From: Acidobacteriota bacterium
Lineage (GTDB): Bacteria; Acidobacteriota; Terriglobia; Acidiferrales; UBA7541
Assembly: GCA_021832085.1 (NCBI GenBank)
Contig: JAKBLM010000015.1
Coordinates: 1 to 64,000 of the forward strand
Direction: 5' to 3'
DNA: 64,000 nt
In this document: in pieces, positions 16,416 through 26,368 of the stretch
Position numbering within the stretch: position 1 is the first letter of the stretch
Layout: the number at the start of each line of letters is the position of its first letter
Notes under the pieces: generated by a model
Databases searched by the model: none
Seen by the model: only the letters and a program-made list of their open reading frames with translations
Told to the model about the DNA's origin: nothing
Made by a program: the position numbers and the translations under genes

Positions 16416-18929
16416 CTACCGCTCGACGACCTGGATAAATGGGTTCGGGAAACTCGCCGGGCCCGTGGAGAGGATGATGGACTTCGATGACGAGATCACG
16501 TAAAGAATCGAAGTGCCTGGCACCAGCGTAACCCGCCCGTTCGATCCGACTGTGTAAGTGCCCGTCAACTGGCTGGTCGTCACCGTAGTGCCCTGTATCG
16601 AGTCGGTCGTTGAGTTAAAGCCACCGTTGCCGTCGAACGTCATCTCGCCCGAGGCCAGAATCGGACTCTGCGTTGCCGATGGCGCCGCGACCAGCGGCTG
16701 CGATCCGAAGAAGAACGAGCCGGTCAGCGACGTATTGCTGAAGGGCGGAGCTTCCTGGGGATCGAAGCTGCCCAGGCTGGGACGGGAACCCGTACTGGCG
16801 ATGACCGCCTTGCCTGGTGCCACCATGTAGCCAACGTAGGGGCTCGAGCCCGCCGGCGTCTGCAGGGTCATCGTGAAGCGGCCGTTGACCGCCGTGTCGA
16901 AGGTAAACGTGGCTGTGCCGGCCTCCGAGCTAAGCGCCCCGCCGGCGTCGACGTCAAAGGTGAAATTCCCGCTGCCGTCCCCGCTGGAAGTGAGCAATCC
17001 CGCAATCGCTTGCGGCGCCGGAGTGCTGGTTGACGACTCGTCAGCGACCACAACCGTCCCCGTCACCGAGGAATCCGAATACACCCCGGTGCTCTGACTC
17101 TGGACCAGGCCGGTGGCAACCGCGCCGGTCGACGTGTTGGTGGCGATTGCCACCCACTCGCTCGAAGAGACTACGTAGAAGGTGAAATTCGCCTGGGCGG
17201 TGCTGGAGGTCACGGTCCCGCGTCCCGACGAATTGACACTGAGCGTCCCGCTGAACGAAACGTTCGACTTCACCGTGCCGGCATCGTTTTCGTCGAGATG
17301 GCCGCCACTGACCGCGCCGTTGGCCACTGTAGCGATGCCGAGCTCCACGTTGGCATTCCCGGTCGCGTCCCACCCGGAAAGGTCGAAGACGTAGTTACCG
17401 GACATGGCCGAGGTCGAGAACGCCGACTGGTCCTGCAGGTAGATGAAACCGGTGAAGTTGTTCTTCAGGTCGGTCTCAATTATCGCGCCCTTGGTGGCCA
17501 CCGCCGACGAGACAGGGGTGAGGGCGAGATCAAAGGTGAAGGTGTTGCCGTTGGCGTCGGTATAGGTGAGCGTGCCGCGGTAGTCAGTGCCAACCGCGTA
17601 GGATCCCGAGGTGATCGCCATATCGACCGCGTTCAAGCCGGCCGCGGTGTTTTCCAGATCCTCGGTGCCGCCGGTGATTTTGCCTTTCCCGTCGGCGACG
17701 ATGGTGCCGGCCAGTCCCCCGCGATAACCGCCGAGCGCGAAGGCATAGTGGCCGGCCAAGAGCCCGTCCTGAGTGGCTGTGATGGTGATCGAGAGCGCCT
17801 GAGTGGCGGTCGCGGCCGACGACTCGGAATCGGTCGCTTCCACGGTGAAGTCGGTCGTGCCGGTCGCGGTCGGCGTGCCGGAAATGACGCCGGTGCTGCT
17901 ATCGAGCGTGGCCCAGCTCGGCAACGCCCCGCTCACCACGGTCCAGGTGTTGGGCGGCACGCCTCCGCTGACTTGCAGCGTGGTGCCGTAGGCAATTCCG
18001 ACCGTGCCGTTCGGCAGGGAAGTAGTGGTAATCGAATAGGGCACTGGATTCACAGTCAGGGTGAGCGTTTGCGTCGCGGTGGCCGCCGTAGGCGTCTCCG
18101 AATCGCTCGCCTGCACCGTGAAAGTCGAGGTCCCGGTGGTCGTGGGCGTGCCACTGATGACGCCGCTGGCTTTCAGGTCGAGTCCGGGCGGCAGGCTTCC
18201 GCTACTGAGGCTCCAGGAGTAGGGCGGAACGCCACCGGAAGCCGCCAGCACGGCGTTGTAGCTCACGTTCACCGCGCCGTTCGGCAGCGCGGTGGTCGTC
18301 ACCGCCAGCGCCGGCGGAGCGGCGATCGTGATCGAGAGCGCCTTGGTCGTTGTGAGCCGTGCCTCATCCGACAACTGCACCGTGAAGTTGAAGGTGCCTG
18401 CGCCGGTCGGGGTTCCGGTGATCTGTCCGCCGCCGGCATTTAGCGTCAACCCCGGCGGCATCTGCCCGGAGATAACGCCCCAGGTGAACGGGGCGGTGCC
18501 ACCCGATTCAGTCAGCGTCTGGCTATAAGCGGTGCCGGCCGCTCCGGACGGCAGCGAGGTGGTGGTAATCGTGGGGCCGGGATTCACAGCAATGGAGAGC
18601 GTTGCCGTGGCGCTGGTGTCCGCGACCGCAGTGGCCGTCACGGTTACCGACGCTGCACTCTGCAGGGTCGTGGGAGCGTCGTAGATCACCGAATTGGAGG
18701 TCTTGTTGGCGAGCGTGCCGGGGCCGCTCAAGCTCCAGGTCACCCCTTTGTTCGACGAATCGTTTGTCAATGCAGCGGTGATATTCACCGACTGGCCCTG
18801 GTCAATCGTTTGCGACGTCGACGGGGTGAGAGTGATCGTAATGTTCGGGCTCGAGCTGCCGCATCCTGCCAGGAAGAAAGTCAACAGCAGGATGGAAATC
18901 CCAACGAGAGAGGTTGAGGGTTTGCCCAC
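16416..18929 (-). CDS. Putative-Ig-repeat surface lipoprotein
   Basis: 837 residues. The GTG at 18929 was selected because GGGAG lies 7 bases upstream and it yields VGKPSTSLVGISILLLTFFLAGC, a lipoprotein signal ending in the lipobox LAGC. A leading cadherin-like/BIG-type domain (about 35-115) is followed by three successive He_PIG-type putative Ig domains, each opening with ITTTSLP/VTTTALP and containing a YSQTL- or YNAVL-type strand and a PPGL or ITGTPTG/ISGTPT turn. The C-terminal 450 residues are Gly/Ser/Thr-rich beta repeats of a kind I do not recognise (GNYVFDLSG, GSFFFGSQP). The protein is probably anchored in the outer membrane facing outward, with an adhesive or structural role inferred. 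Confidence 0.82.
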   Translation of the reverse strand: MGKPSTSLVGISILLLTFFLAGCGSSSPNITITLTPSTSQTIDQGQSVNITAALTNDSSNKGVTWSLSGPGTLANKTSNSVIYDAPTTLQSAASVTVTATAVADTSATATLSIAVNPGPTITTTSLPSGAAGTAYSQTLTESGGTAPFTWGVISGQMPPGLTLNAGGGQITGTPTGAGTFNFTVQLSDEARLTTTKALSITIAAPPALAVTTTALPNGAVNVSYNAVLAASGGVPPYSWSLSSGSLPPGLDLKASGVISGTPTTTGTSTFTVQASDSETPTAATATQTLTLTVNPVPYSITTTSLPNGTVGIAYGTTLQVSGGVPPNTWTVVSGALPSWATLDSSTGVISGTPTATGTTDFTVEATDSESSAATATQALSITITATQDGLLAGHYAFALGGYRGGLAGTIVADGKGKITGGTEDLENTAAGLNAVDMAITSGSYAVGTDYRGTLTYTDANGNTFTFDLALTPVSSAVATKGAIIETDLKNNFTGFIYLQDQSAFSTSAMSGNYVFDLSGWDATGNANVELGIATVANGAVSGGHLDENDAGTVKSNVSFSGTLSVNSSGRGTVTSSTAQANFTFYVVSSSEWVAIATNTSTGAVATGLVQSQSTGVYSDSSVTGTVVVADESSTSTPAPQAIAGLLTSSGDGSGNFTFDVDAGGALSSEAGTATFTFDTAVNGRFTMTLQTPAGSSPYVGYMVAPGKAVIASTGSRPSLGSFDPQEAPPFSNTSLTGSFFFGSQPLVAAPSATQSPILASGEMTFDGNGGFNSTTDSIQGTTVTTSQLTGTYTVGSNGRVTLVPGTSILYVISSSKSIILSTGPASFPNPFIQVVER

Positions 18930-19310
18930 GCGTTCGCTCCCAGAATGCACAAGTCGTTTCAAGTTTGGAAAATCACGCTGAGCGCCACCCGGCCGGTTCT
19001 GGCATCTTCCAGCGCATCACGGATTCTAGCAGGTATTTGTCCGATTGCGCTGCCACCCGTGTCGGCAAAATTCCGGCCGCGGTCAACGGCCCGATGCGGG
19101 CAGGGAATCGTCCAACGAGGCAAGGGAAGTCCGGTGTCGCGAATGGTGTAAAGGCACAAACCCGCGCGGCCGAGGCCAATTGCCCGGCCTCGCGGAGGAA
19201 TACAACACGCAGATCGATGCGACGCGCTTCGCTCCCGCAATCTTTCCGCTTTCCGCCCTCGAACGACCGATTGGCCCCGGAAGGCGACACAACGAGCGAA
19301 CTGTTCCCAT
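18930..19310. other. Intergenic region upstream of the Ig lipoprotein
   Basis: 381 bases between the lipoprotein start and the stop of the small monooxygenase-fold gene. It holds one plausible extended -10 promoter (listed separately) and the leader of the lipoprotein gene. No protein-coding signal was found on either strand. Confidence 0.3.
19023..19031 (-). promoter_or_regulatory. Extended -10 promoter of the Ig lipoprotein gene
   Basis: Minus-strand TGC-TAGAAT (hexamer at 19023-19028) is an extended -10 box with the same TGCTA start as the box upstream of the E1 operon. There is no clear -35. It predicts a leader of about 87 bases before the GTG at 18929. Confidence 0.35.
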
Positions 19311-19700
19311 TCATACCGGCCCCGGCAATCCAATTCCCCAGACCGGTTTTGTAGTGGCGACTTTCTCGAATCCCGCAATCAGGGCCTTTCCACGAACCAT
19401 TGCGTTTCTCACGGAGGGCAATGACAGCGAGGCGTCGTGACTCGCGGCGTTGTCCCAAACCTCGGTCACCCAGATTGCATTCTCGTCGGAAGAGTCCTTG
19501 GCAACGATATAGCTGAAGCATCCCGGCATTTTTGCCGCACCCTCGCTTAAAATAGCGATCATCTCGTCACGCTTGCCGGGTACAACTGCCAGCTTCGAAA
19601 TCAGTCCGTACATGCCGTTCGCCTCCTTTGAGCCAGTCAGGATGGGCGTGAATGCGATGACGCTCAGGAATTTCAAAAAGTGTCGACGTCCTATTCGCAT
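19311..19700 (-). CDS. Antibiotic-biosynthesis-monooxygenase (ABM) fold protein with in-frame Tat-like leader
   Basis: 129 residues from ATG 19700, or 100 from ATG 19613. The ferredoxin-like ABM domain is MYGLISKLAVVPGKRDEMIA, then the ITV-like strand and a C-terminal KPVWGIGL. Such dimeric proteins act as small quinol or heme-type monooxygenases or as unknown enzymes. Two starts compete. ATG 19613 has a perfect AAAGGAGG eight bases upstream. ATG 19700 has no such site but adds MRIGRRHFLKFLSVIAF, a twin-arginine motif (RRxFLK) with a hydrophobic run. Many relatives are Tat-exported, so the longer form is given here. The gene stands alone between intergenic regions. Confidence 0.72.
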   Translation of the reverse strand: MRIGRRHFLKFLSVIAFTPILTGSKEANGMYGLISKLAVVPGKRDEMIAILSEGAAKMPGCFSYIVAKDSSDENAIWVTEVWDNAASHDASLSLPSVRNAMVRGKALIAGFEKVATTKPVWGIGLPGPV

Positions 19701-20062
19701 ATCGAAGAAGTGTAGTGAAGATGCAAATCCTTGGGAATCCCTTCGCGCCAAACGGTCCGGACGCCAGCGAAGAGGATGTAATCGCGGAGCATGTTTCCGC
19801 TGATATCGGTTTCCCCGAGCGCCTGTCAGGATATGCCCGTTCGCAAAGGAAGCCGGGGGACTTTTCGACTCCCAGCCCGCCGCCAGGAAGATTGGACAGG
19901 CAACAGCCGCCCGCGCTCATAAACCGAGCATCGGGCACCCGAAATTCAGGAGCAAAACCCCGGCCACCCACCGGGCAAGGAGCAAGAGCGCAGGCCCACC
20001 CGGTCAAGGGCGATCGCCCGATTCGAAGGTGGAGTTGCTTCGCGGCCCGCGGTTAAGCCGCC
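19701..20062. other. Intergenic region between glnA and the ABM gene
   Basis: 362 bases downstream of glnA. Frames of 113-146 codons cross it on both strands but have no recognisable domain, no convincing ribosome site and overlap each other, so none is called. TACACT on the minus strand at 19709-19714 lies 9 bases before ATG 19700 and could be the -10 of the ABM gene. Confidence 0.3.
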
Positions 20063-21472
20063 TCAGATGTCGTAATAGAGCTGGAATTCGTAAGGATGCG
20101 GGCGCATGCGAACGGCGTTGACTTCGTTCTTCCTCTTGTAATCGATCCAGAGGCGGATCACATCCTCGGTGAACACATCGCCCTTCAGCAGAAATTCGTG
20201 ATCATTTTCGAGCGCGGCCAGCGCCTCGTCGAGCGAGCCGGGCAGCGACGGCACCTGCTTCAGCTCCTCGGGCGAAAGATCGTAGATGTCCTTGTCGAGG
20301 GGCTCGCCAGGATCGATCTTGTTCTCGATGCCGTCGATTCCCGCCATCAGCAGCGCGGCAAAAGCTAGATACGGGTTCGAGGAGGGGTCGGGCGGGCGAA
20401 ACTCCAGCCGCTTCGCTTTCGGATTGGGCGAATACATCGGAATCCGCACGGCAGCCGAACGGTTCCGGCGCGAATAGGCCAGGTTCACCGGCGCTTCAAA
20501 GCCGGGAACGAGCCGCTTGTAGGAATTCGTCGTCGGTGCGCAGAAGGCGACAGTCGCCGGCGCGTGCTTCAGCAGGCCGCCGATGTACCACAGCGCGGTC
20601 TGGCTGAGTCCGGCGTACTGGTCGCCGGCAAAGAGCGGCTTGCCCTTCAGCCAGAGCGACTGGTGGGTGTGCATGCCGTTGCCGTTGTCCTGAAAGAGCG
20701 GCTTGGGCATGAAGGTCACCGTTTTGCCGTACTGGTTGGCGACGTTCCGCGCCACGTACTTGAAGAGCATCATGTGGTCGGCTGAACGGAGCAGCGTGTC
20801 GAACTTGATGTCGATCTCCGTCTGGCCGCCGGTGGCTACTTCGTGATGGTGGCACTCGACCGTCAGGCCGCAGTCTTCCATCTTGACCGCCATGTCGGTG
20901 CGCAGGTCCATGTAGTGGTCGGTGGGCGGAACGGGGAAGTAGCCTTCCTTGTATCGCGGCCGGTAGCCGAGGTTGTGCTCCTCGCGGCCCGAGTTCCAGC
21001 GACCCTCCTCGGCGTCGATGAAATAATAGCCGTGCTGCTCGCGCTGATCGAAACGCACGTTGTCGAAGATGAAGAACTCGGCTTCGGCGCCAATAAACGC
21101 CTGGTCGGCCACGCCGCTGAAGCCCAGGTACGCCTCGGCCTTGCGCGCGACGAAGCGCGGATCGCGCGAATAGGACTGCTTGGTGATCGGATCGACCACG
21201 TCCCCGATCATCACCAGCGTCGTCACGTCGCGGAAGGGATCGAGGAAAGCCGTCGAGGGATCGGGCACCAACAGCATGTCCGATTCGTGAATCGAGGCCC
21301 AGCCGCGAATCGAGCTGCCGTCCATGCCGAATCCTTCTTCGAAGGAGCTCTCGTCCAGTTGATGGATGGGAAAGCTGACGTGATGCCAGAGGCCGGGCAG
21401 ATCCGTGAAGCGCAGGTCTAAAATCTTGGCTTCGTGCTTCCGTGCATATTCCAGTACACCTTTCGCGTCCAT
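20063..21472 (-). CDS. glnA: Glutamine synthetase type I
   Basis: 469 residues, the standard GSI length. Visible signatures are the beta-grasp segment with [10 protein letters not shown], the metal-site [10 protein letters not shown], the active-site [14 protein letters not shown] and [17 protein letters not shown], the ATP-binding [10 protein letters not shown], and [10 protein letters not shown] in which Tyr397 is the adenylylation site. It makes glutamine from glutamate, ammonia and ATP as a cytoplasmic dodecamer. The ATG at 21472 has GGAGGGGG upstream; a longer frame to 21748 is unsupported. Regulation by GlnE (encoded at 10698-13733) is expected because the modified Tyr and its context are intact. 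A sigma70-type promoter and a palindrome lie upstream. Confidence 0.97.
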   Translation of the reverse strand: MDAKGVLEYARKHEAKILDLRFTDLPGLWHHVSFPIHQLDESSFEEGFGMDGSSIRGWASIHESDMLLVPDPSTAFLDPFRDVTTLVMIGDVVDPITKQSYSRDPRFVARKAEAYLGFSGVADQAFIGAEAEFFIFDNVRFDQREQHGYYFIDAEEGRWNSGREEHNLGYRPRYKEGYFPVPPTDHYMDLRTDMAVKMEDCGLTVECHHHEVATGGQTEIDIKFDTLLRSADHMMLFKYVARNVANQYGKTVTFMPKPLFQDNGNGMHTHQSLWLKGKPLFAGDQYAGLSQTALWYIGGLLKHAPATVAFCAPTTNSYKRLVPGFEAPVNLAYSRRNRSAAVRIPMYSPNPKAKRLEFRPPDPSSNPYLAFAALLMAGIDGIENKIDPGEPLDKDIYDLSPEELKQVPSLPGSLDEALAALENDHEFLLKGDVFTEDVIRLWIDYKRKNEVNAVRMRPHPYEFQLYYDI

Positions 21473-21517
21473 TCCCCCTCCGTAAGGGCCAACACACCGC
21501 GAGAATTTTAATCGGTG

Positions 21518-21546
21518 AAGATAACGAAATGCCAGCAGCGCGTCAA
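21518..21546 (-). promoter_or_regulatory. Sigma70-type promoter of glnA
   Basis: Minus strand TTGACG (21541-21546), a 17-base spacer and TATCTT (21518-21523). This predicts a start near 21511 and a leader of about 39 bases with a strong ribosome site. No TGGCAC-N5-TTGC sigma54 element was seen. Confidence 0.5.
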
Positions 21547-21618
21547 GAAGGACGGGGCATTTTGCCCCCATTTTTTCAGGCTTTTCCCGGAGTCGGGGCC
21601 GGTTCGGGTCGCCGGCCC

Positions 21619-21637
21619 CGTGAAACATCGTTTCACG
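21619..21637. promoter_or_regulatory. Palindrome upstream of glnA, possible operator
   Basis: CGTGAAACATCGTTTCACG is a perfect inverted repeat with 8-base arms and a 3-base centre, about 75 bases upstream of the glnA -35. The symmetry and position suit a dimeric regulator site. It is also the middle of an otherwise empty 395-base gap between ino1 and glnA (21473-21867), which additionally holds a GGGGCA/TGCCCC hairpin at 21554-21568. Confidence 0.35.
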
Positions 21638-21750
21638 CCCATTCCTCGCGGCGGTGAGGCGTCGAAAGACGGTCGACCACCCAAGGACCGCCGCGCAGGC
21701 CAACGCGGAGCGAGCGGCCGGCGTGGCCCGCACCAAAGCCATGGCCACTC

Positions 21751-21785
21751 AAAAAAAAAACAGGGCAGGCACAAAGCCTACCCTG
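21751..21785 (-). terminator. Rho-independent terminator of ino1
   Basis: Minus strand CAGGGTAGGC, five-base loop, GCCTGCCCTG, then ten consecutive T. The ten-base stem has nine Watson-Crick pairs and one G-T. It is 82 bases beyond the ino1 stop and is the clearest intrinsic terminator in the window. Confidence 0.9.
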
Positions 21786-21867
21786 GGAACACTTTCACCT
21801 GGAACCGCCGCGCATCGGGCCGGGCTATCGAGACCCGAAAACTGGTCGCGGCCGTTCGCCGGAGGGT

Positions 21868-23196
<1,329 letters not shown>

Positions 23197-23246
23197 GGGT
23201 ACCCCCTTGATGGAACTGTGAACTCGGATAAAGCACAAAAGGAGCT

Positions 23247-23275
23247 ATGATGCGCGACCGGCGTCACTTTTGCAA
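23247..23275 (-). promoter_or_regulatory. Candidate ino1 promoter
   Basis: Minus strand TTGCAA (23270-23275), 17-base spacer, CATCAT (23247-23252). The predicted leader is about 44 bases long and ends in the AAGGGGGT site before GTG 23196. Confidence 0.35.
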
Positions 23276-23400
23276 TGTTCAGGCGCCGGCCGGCCAGACG
23301 GGGAGGCAGCCGGAAGTGCGCGGAAGCTTGGAGGAGAGCTACGCCCCGCGGTTTTGCGACACGCCGAAAAAGCCGTATCCCGGCATGCCCTGAGGGGTCG

Positions 23401-24252
23401 TCAGGCCCCGCTTCGCTCGATGTGGACGCTGCCGACTCCGGTGTGCACGCGCAGTGTGGGGCCTCCGTTGCCGATGCGCCCGCGCACAGACGACCCGGTG
23501 AGCGAACCGGAAACCGTAAGCGGAAAAGCGACGGTGATGTGCCCGACCCCGGTCGAACCCTCCAGTTCGGCCGAGAAATTCGAGGGCAGGCTCACCGTCA
23601 CACTTCCTACACCGGTTCCGATTTGCCAGTCCCCGGACATTTTCGAGCCGGCAAGCACTGTCGCTTCTACATGGCCGCGCCCGCTGTCGACCCGCAGCGA
23701 ATCAAACCGCCCAGAGACGTGAACGCTGCCGTTGCCGGTGTGGGTTGCGAGCGAGCCGTCCAGCCCGGTGGCTTCCACGCGCCCGTTGCCGGTGTGGAGA
23801 GAGACGCTGCCATGGGCCCCGTTGGCCTCGATGCGGCCGTTGCCGGTGGAGACGTGCACCGTGCCCATGACGGCGCCGATCGTGACCGCGCCATTGCCGG
23901 TGGAAAGATCGAGATCGGCCTGCGATGGGACGGTGACGTCGACCGTCACCGATCCGTGGCTAAAACTGATCCAATGGTGCACCTGCCGCACTTCCACGCG
24001 GATGTCGTTCCCGGTCTGCGTCCCGGTGACGCGAACGTCGGCGGGGATTTTCCAGCCGGTGGTGGTAACGCGCACGGCCACTTCGCCAGCCGGGCCGGTC
24101 GAAATATTCAGCGCGGCGTTATCGGCTTGCAAGGTGAGGTTGGGTTTGGCGGTAACCGGAAATTTCTTCGACCACTCGTCGGCGCGGGCCGCCGTCGCGG
24201 ACACCAGCAATGCCAGCACGACAGCGAAACTCCCGAAGATAGTTCGGCGCAT
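23401..24252 (-). CDS. Exported DUF4097-type beta-repeat protein
   Basis: 283 residues. MRRTIFGSFAVVLALLVSATAARADE is a clear signal peptide, and ATG 24252 has GGAGGAG upstream. After about 100 residues the protein turns into repeating beta strands of the form STGNGRIEANGAHGSVSLHT, with GNG and GVG turns every 15-20 residues, typical of DUF4097/LiaF-like right-handed beta-helix domains. Such proteins are found outside the cytoplasmic membrane and some bind or shield anti-sigma or stress-sensing systems; here no such partner gene is adjacent. It is divergent from the ClC gene. Role unknown. Confidence 0.8.
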   Translation of the reverse strand: MRRTIFGSFAVVLALLVSATAARADEWSKKFPVTAKPNLTLQADNAALNISTGPAGEVAVRVTTTGWKIPADVRVTGTQTGNDIRVEVRQVHHWISFSHGSVTVDVTVPSQADLDLSTGNGAVTIGAVMGTVHVSTGNGRIEANGAHGSVSLHTGNGRVEATGLDGSLATHTGNGSVHVSGRFDSLRVDSGRGHVEATVLAGSKMSGDWQIGTGVGSVTVSLPSNFSAELEGSTGVGHITVAFPLTVSGSLTGSSVRGRIGNGGPTLRVHTGVGSVHIERSGA

Positions 24253-24494
24253 GTCTCCTCCCTCGTGAATCCCGTCTTTTCCTGATACGGTCCCGAGCCT
24301 CAAAAAGTTCACCGCGAGGCGCCGTTCGCCGTGAGTTCGGCCCTAAGCCGGGAAACGCCGCCCGGCGAGGGTACAATGGGCAAACCGTTTCTGGCATTCT
24401 GCTGATTTGCGCTGGGGGAAGGTTGTTCCCGCGTGCGCACGCGCTTCGGGCCGCCGGCCGCCTGAAGTGACACGGGCAAAGAAAAACTTTCGAT

Positions 24495-26282
24495 ATGTTG
24501 AAAAATGCTCCTGTCTCCGGATCCGTCGAGGGCCAGGCCATACCGCCCCAGCCGCGCGAATCGCGGCTGCTGGCCGAAGCGGTGCTGCTCGGTGTCATCG
24601 GCGCCCTGGCGGCCCAGCTGTTCCTGTGGGCGCTGCATCTGTGCTCGCATTTCTTCCTGACGACCATCGCCGGCTATACGGCGCCGACGCTCTCGGGCAA
24701 GCCGGGCGCGCTCAGCCAGCATATCGGGCCGCACTGGCTGTGGTTGATTCCCGTCGTCACCACCGTGGGCGGGCTGATCTCCGGCTGGCTGATCTACACC
24801 TTCGCCCCTGAGGCTGAGGGCCATGGCACCGATACCGCCGTCAAGGCGTTCCATCGCACCGGCGGCTTCATTCGCACTCGCGTCGCCCCGCTGAAGCTGG
24901 TTGCCTCGGCCATCACCATCGGCTCGGGCGGGTCGGCGGGCAGGGAAGGACCCACGGCGCTGATTGGCGCCGGCGTCGGCTCAATCTACGCCACCTACGC
25001 CCACCGGCCCGACGAAGAGAGGCGGCTGCTGGTCCTGATGGGCATGGCGGCAGGCCTCTCGGCCATTTTCCGCTCGCCGATCGGCACGGCGTTTTTCGCG
25101 ATCGAGGTGCTTTACGGCGGCATGGACTTCGAGGCGGGAGCGCTCGTCTACACGATGATCGCTTCGATCGTCGCCTATGCGGTGAACGGGCTGTTCGGCA
25201 CGTGGGCGCCGCTGTTTTCCTTTCCCGCCGCGCAGGGCGGGGCTCCACACCCGCTCACCTATCTCTGGTATATCGTGCTGGGCGCTCTCGCGGCGCTGAT
25301 CGGCACGATCCTGCCGATGGTGTTCTACGGACTGCGCGACGCATTTCGCGAGTTGCCGATCCCGAACATGTTCAAGCCGGCGCTCGGCGGACTCGCTGTC
25401 GGCTTGCTGGCCTTGGAATTCCCGCAAATCCTGGCCGGCGGCTACGGCTGGATCCAGAACGCGATCGACGGACGGATGATTCTGGGACTGCTGCTCGTGC
25501 TGGTGTTCGTGAAGATCGTCGCCTTCTCGCTCACTGTGTCGTCGGGCGGCTCGGGCGGCGTCTTTGCGCCGACGCTGTTTATCGGCGCCATGCTTGGCGG
25601 TTTCCTCGCGGCGCTGCTGCATCTGCCGGCCGCGCCTTTCGTCGTGATCGGAATGGCCGCGGTCTTCAGCGCGGCGGCGCACGTGCCAATCGCCTCGCTG
25701 ATCATGGTCACCGAGATGACCGGCAGCTACCGGCTTTTGGCTCCAGCCGCTTTTGCGGTGCTGGTGGCTTACCTGATTCAGAACCAGCTTTCCCAGCGGC
25801 TGAAATACAAGAGCCTCTACGAGGCACAAGTAGAGGGCCGTGCTGCCTCGCCGGCCCGCTATGCCGACCACGTGCGTGTCGCGCTGGATCTGCTGGAGCA
25901 GCACCGGCTGCCCAGGAACGCGAAGGTGGGTCATATCGATCTGGTTGCGTTGCTCGATTCCGGCGTCTCTCTCAAACTTTCGGGGCGCCGCGAACTGAGC
26001 ATAGGCGAGCTGCCCCCGGAGAGTTTCCTGCACGGGCAGACTGTGCAGGCGCTGGTCGAACTGGCCAAGCCCCAGCCGATCGAGGTGGTAGCGATCTTGC
26101 GCAACGGTAAGGTTGTGATGGCCGAGCCGGATACACCGCTCCAGAGCGGCGACCGCCTGATGATCGTCGCTTCGCGCGAGGCCCAGCAGGTTTTCAGGCA
26201 GCACCTGGCCGGCGCCGGGGTCAAAACCATTAATCCGGCCGGCCACCCGGCCTCCGGTTCCAGCGATTCGGTCGTTTCGTGA
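24495..26282 (+). CDS. ClC-family chloride channel/antiporter with C-terminal TrkA-C (RCK_C) domain
   Basis: 595 residues. Ten or more hydrophobic helices span about residues 25-430. The anion-selectivity motifs are present: SGGSAGREGPTALIGAG (the GREGP motif with its gating Glu), and GGSGGVFAPTLFIGAMLGG (GGxFAP). The first motif (GSGIP in E. coli ClC) reads GHGTDTAV. The last 80 residues (ELSIGELPPESFLHG..VVMAEPDTPLQSGDRLMIVAS) form a TrkA-C type ligand-binding domain, typical of ClC proteins regulated by nucleotides. The gating Glu suggests Cl-/H+ exchange, but this needs transport data. The start ATG lacks a strong ribosome site. It is divergent from the DUF4097 gene and convergent with polX. 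Confidence 0.9.
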   Translation: MLKNAPVSGSVEGQAIPPQPRESRLLAEAVLLGVIGALAAQLFLWALHLCSHFFLTTIAGYTAPTLSGKPGALSQHIGPHWLWLIPVVTTVGGLISGWLIYTFAPEAEGHGTDTAVKAFHRTGGFIRTRVAPLKLVASAITIGSGGSAGREGPTALIGAGVGSIYATYAHRPDEERRLLVLMGMAAGLSAIFRSPIGTAFFAIEVLYGGMDFEAGALVYTMIASIVAYAVNGLFGTWAPLFSFPAAQGGAPHPLTYLWYIVLGALAALIGTILPMVFYGLRDAFRELPIPNMFKPALGGLAVGLLALEFPQILAGGYGWIQNAIDGRMILGLLLVLVFVKIVAFSLTVSSGGSGGVFAPTLFIGAMLGGFLAALLHLPAAPFVVIGMAAVFSAAAHVPIASLIMVTEMTGSYRLLAPAAFAVLVAYLIQNQLSQRLKYKSLYEAQVEGRAASPARYADHVRVALDLLEQHRLPRNAKVGHIDLVALLDSGVSLKLSGRRELSIGELPPESFLHGQTVQALVELAKPQPIEVVAILRNGKVVMAEPDTPLQSGDRLMIVASREAQQVFRQHLAGAGVKTINPAGHPASGSSDSVVS

Positions 26283-26368
26283 GGCGCACTGGGCATCGCC
26301 ATGCAGAGGTTCCGACTTCTGCGTGACGGATTACCGCGAGAGAGGATGCCGCCGGCGAGGAGTCGCGC

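Noticed and set aside
16191..16490. Plus-strand frame in the gap after the oligopeptidase
   Set aside because: It runs into the antisense of the Ig lipoprotein and its residues look like translated intergenic repeat.
19567..20007. A 146-codon minus-strand frame overlapping the ABM gene
   Set aside because: Different frame from the ABM domain, no family match, composition typical of a non-coding shadow.
21554..21575. Plus-strand hairpin followed by TTTTTT upstream of glnA
   Set aside because: It looks like a terminator but no plus-strand gene precedes it; listed only as part of the glnA upstream region.
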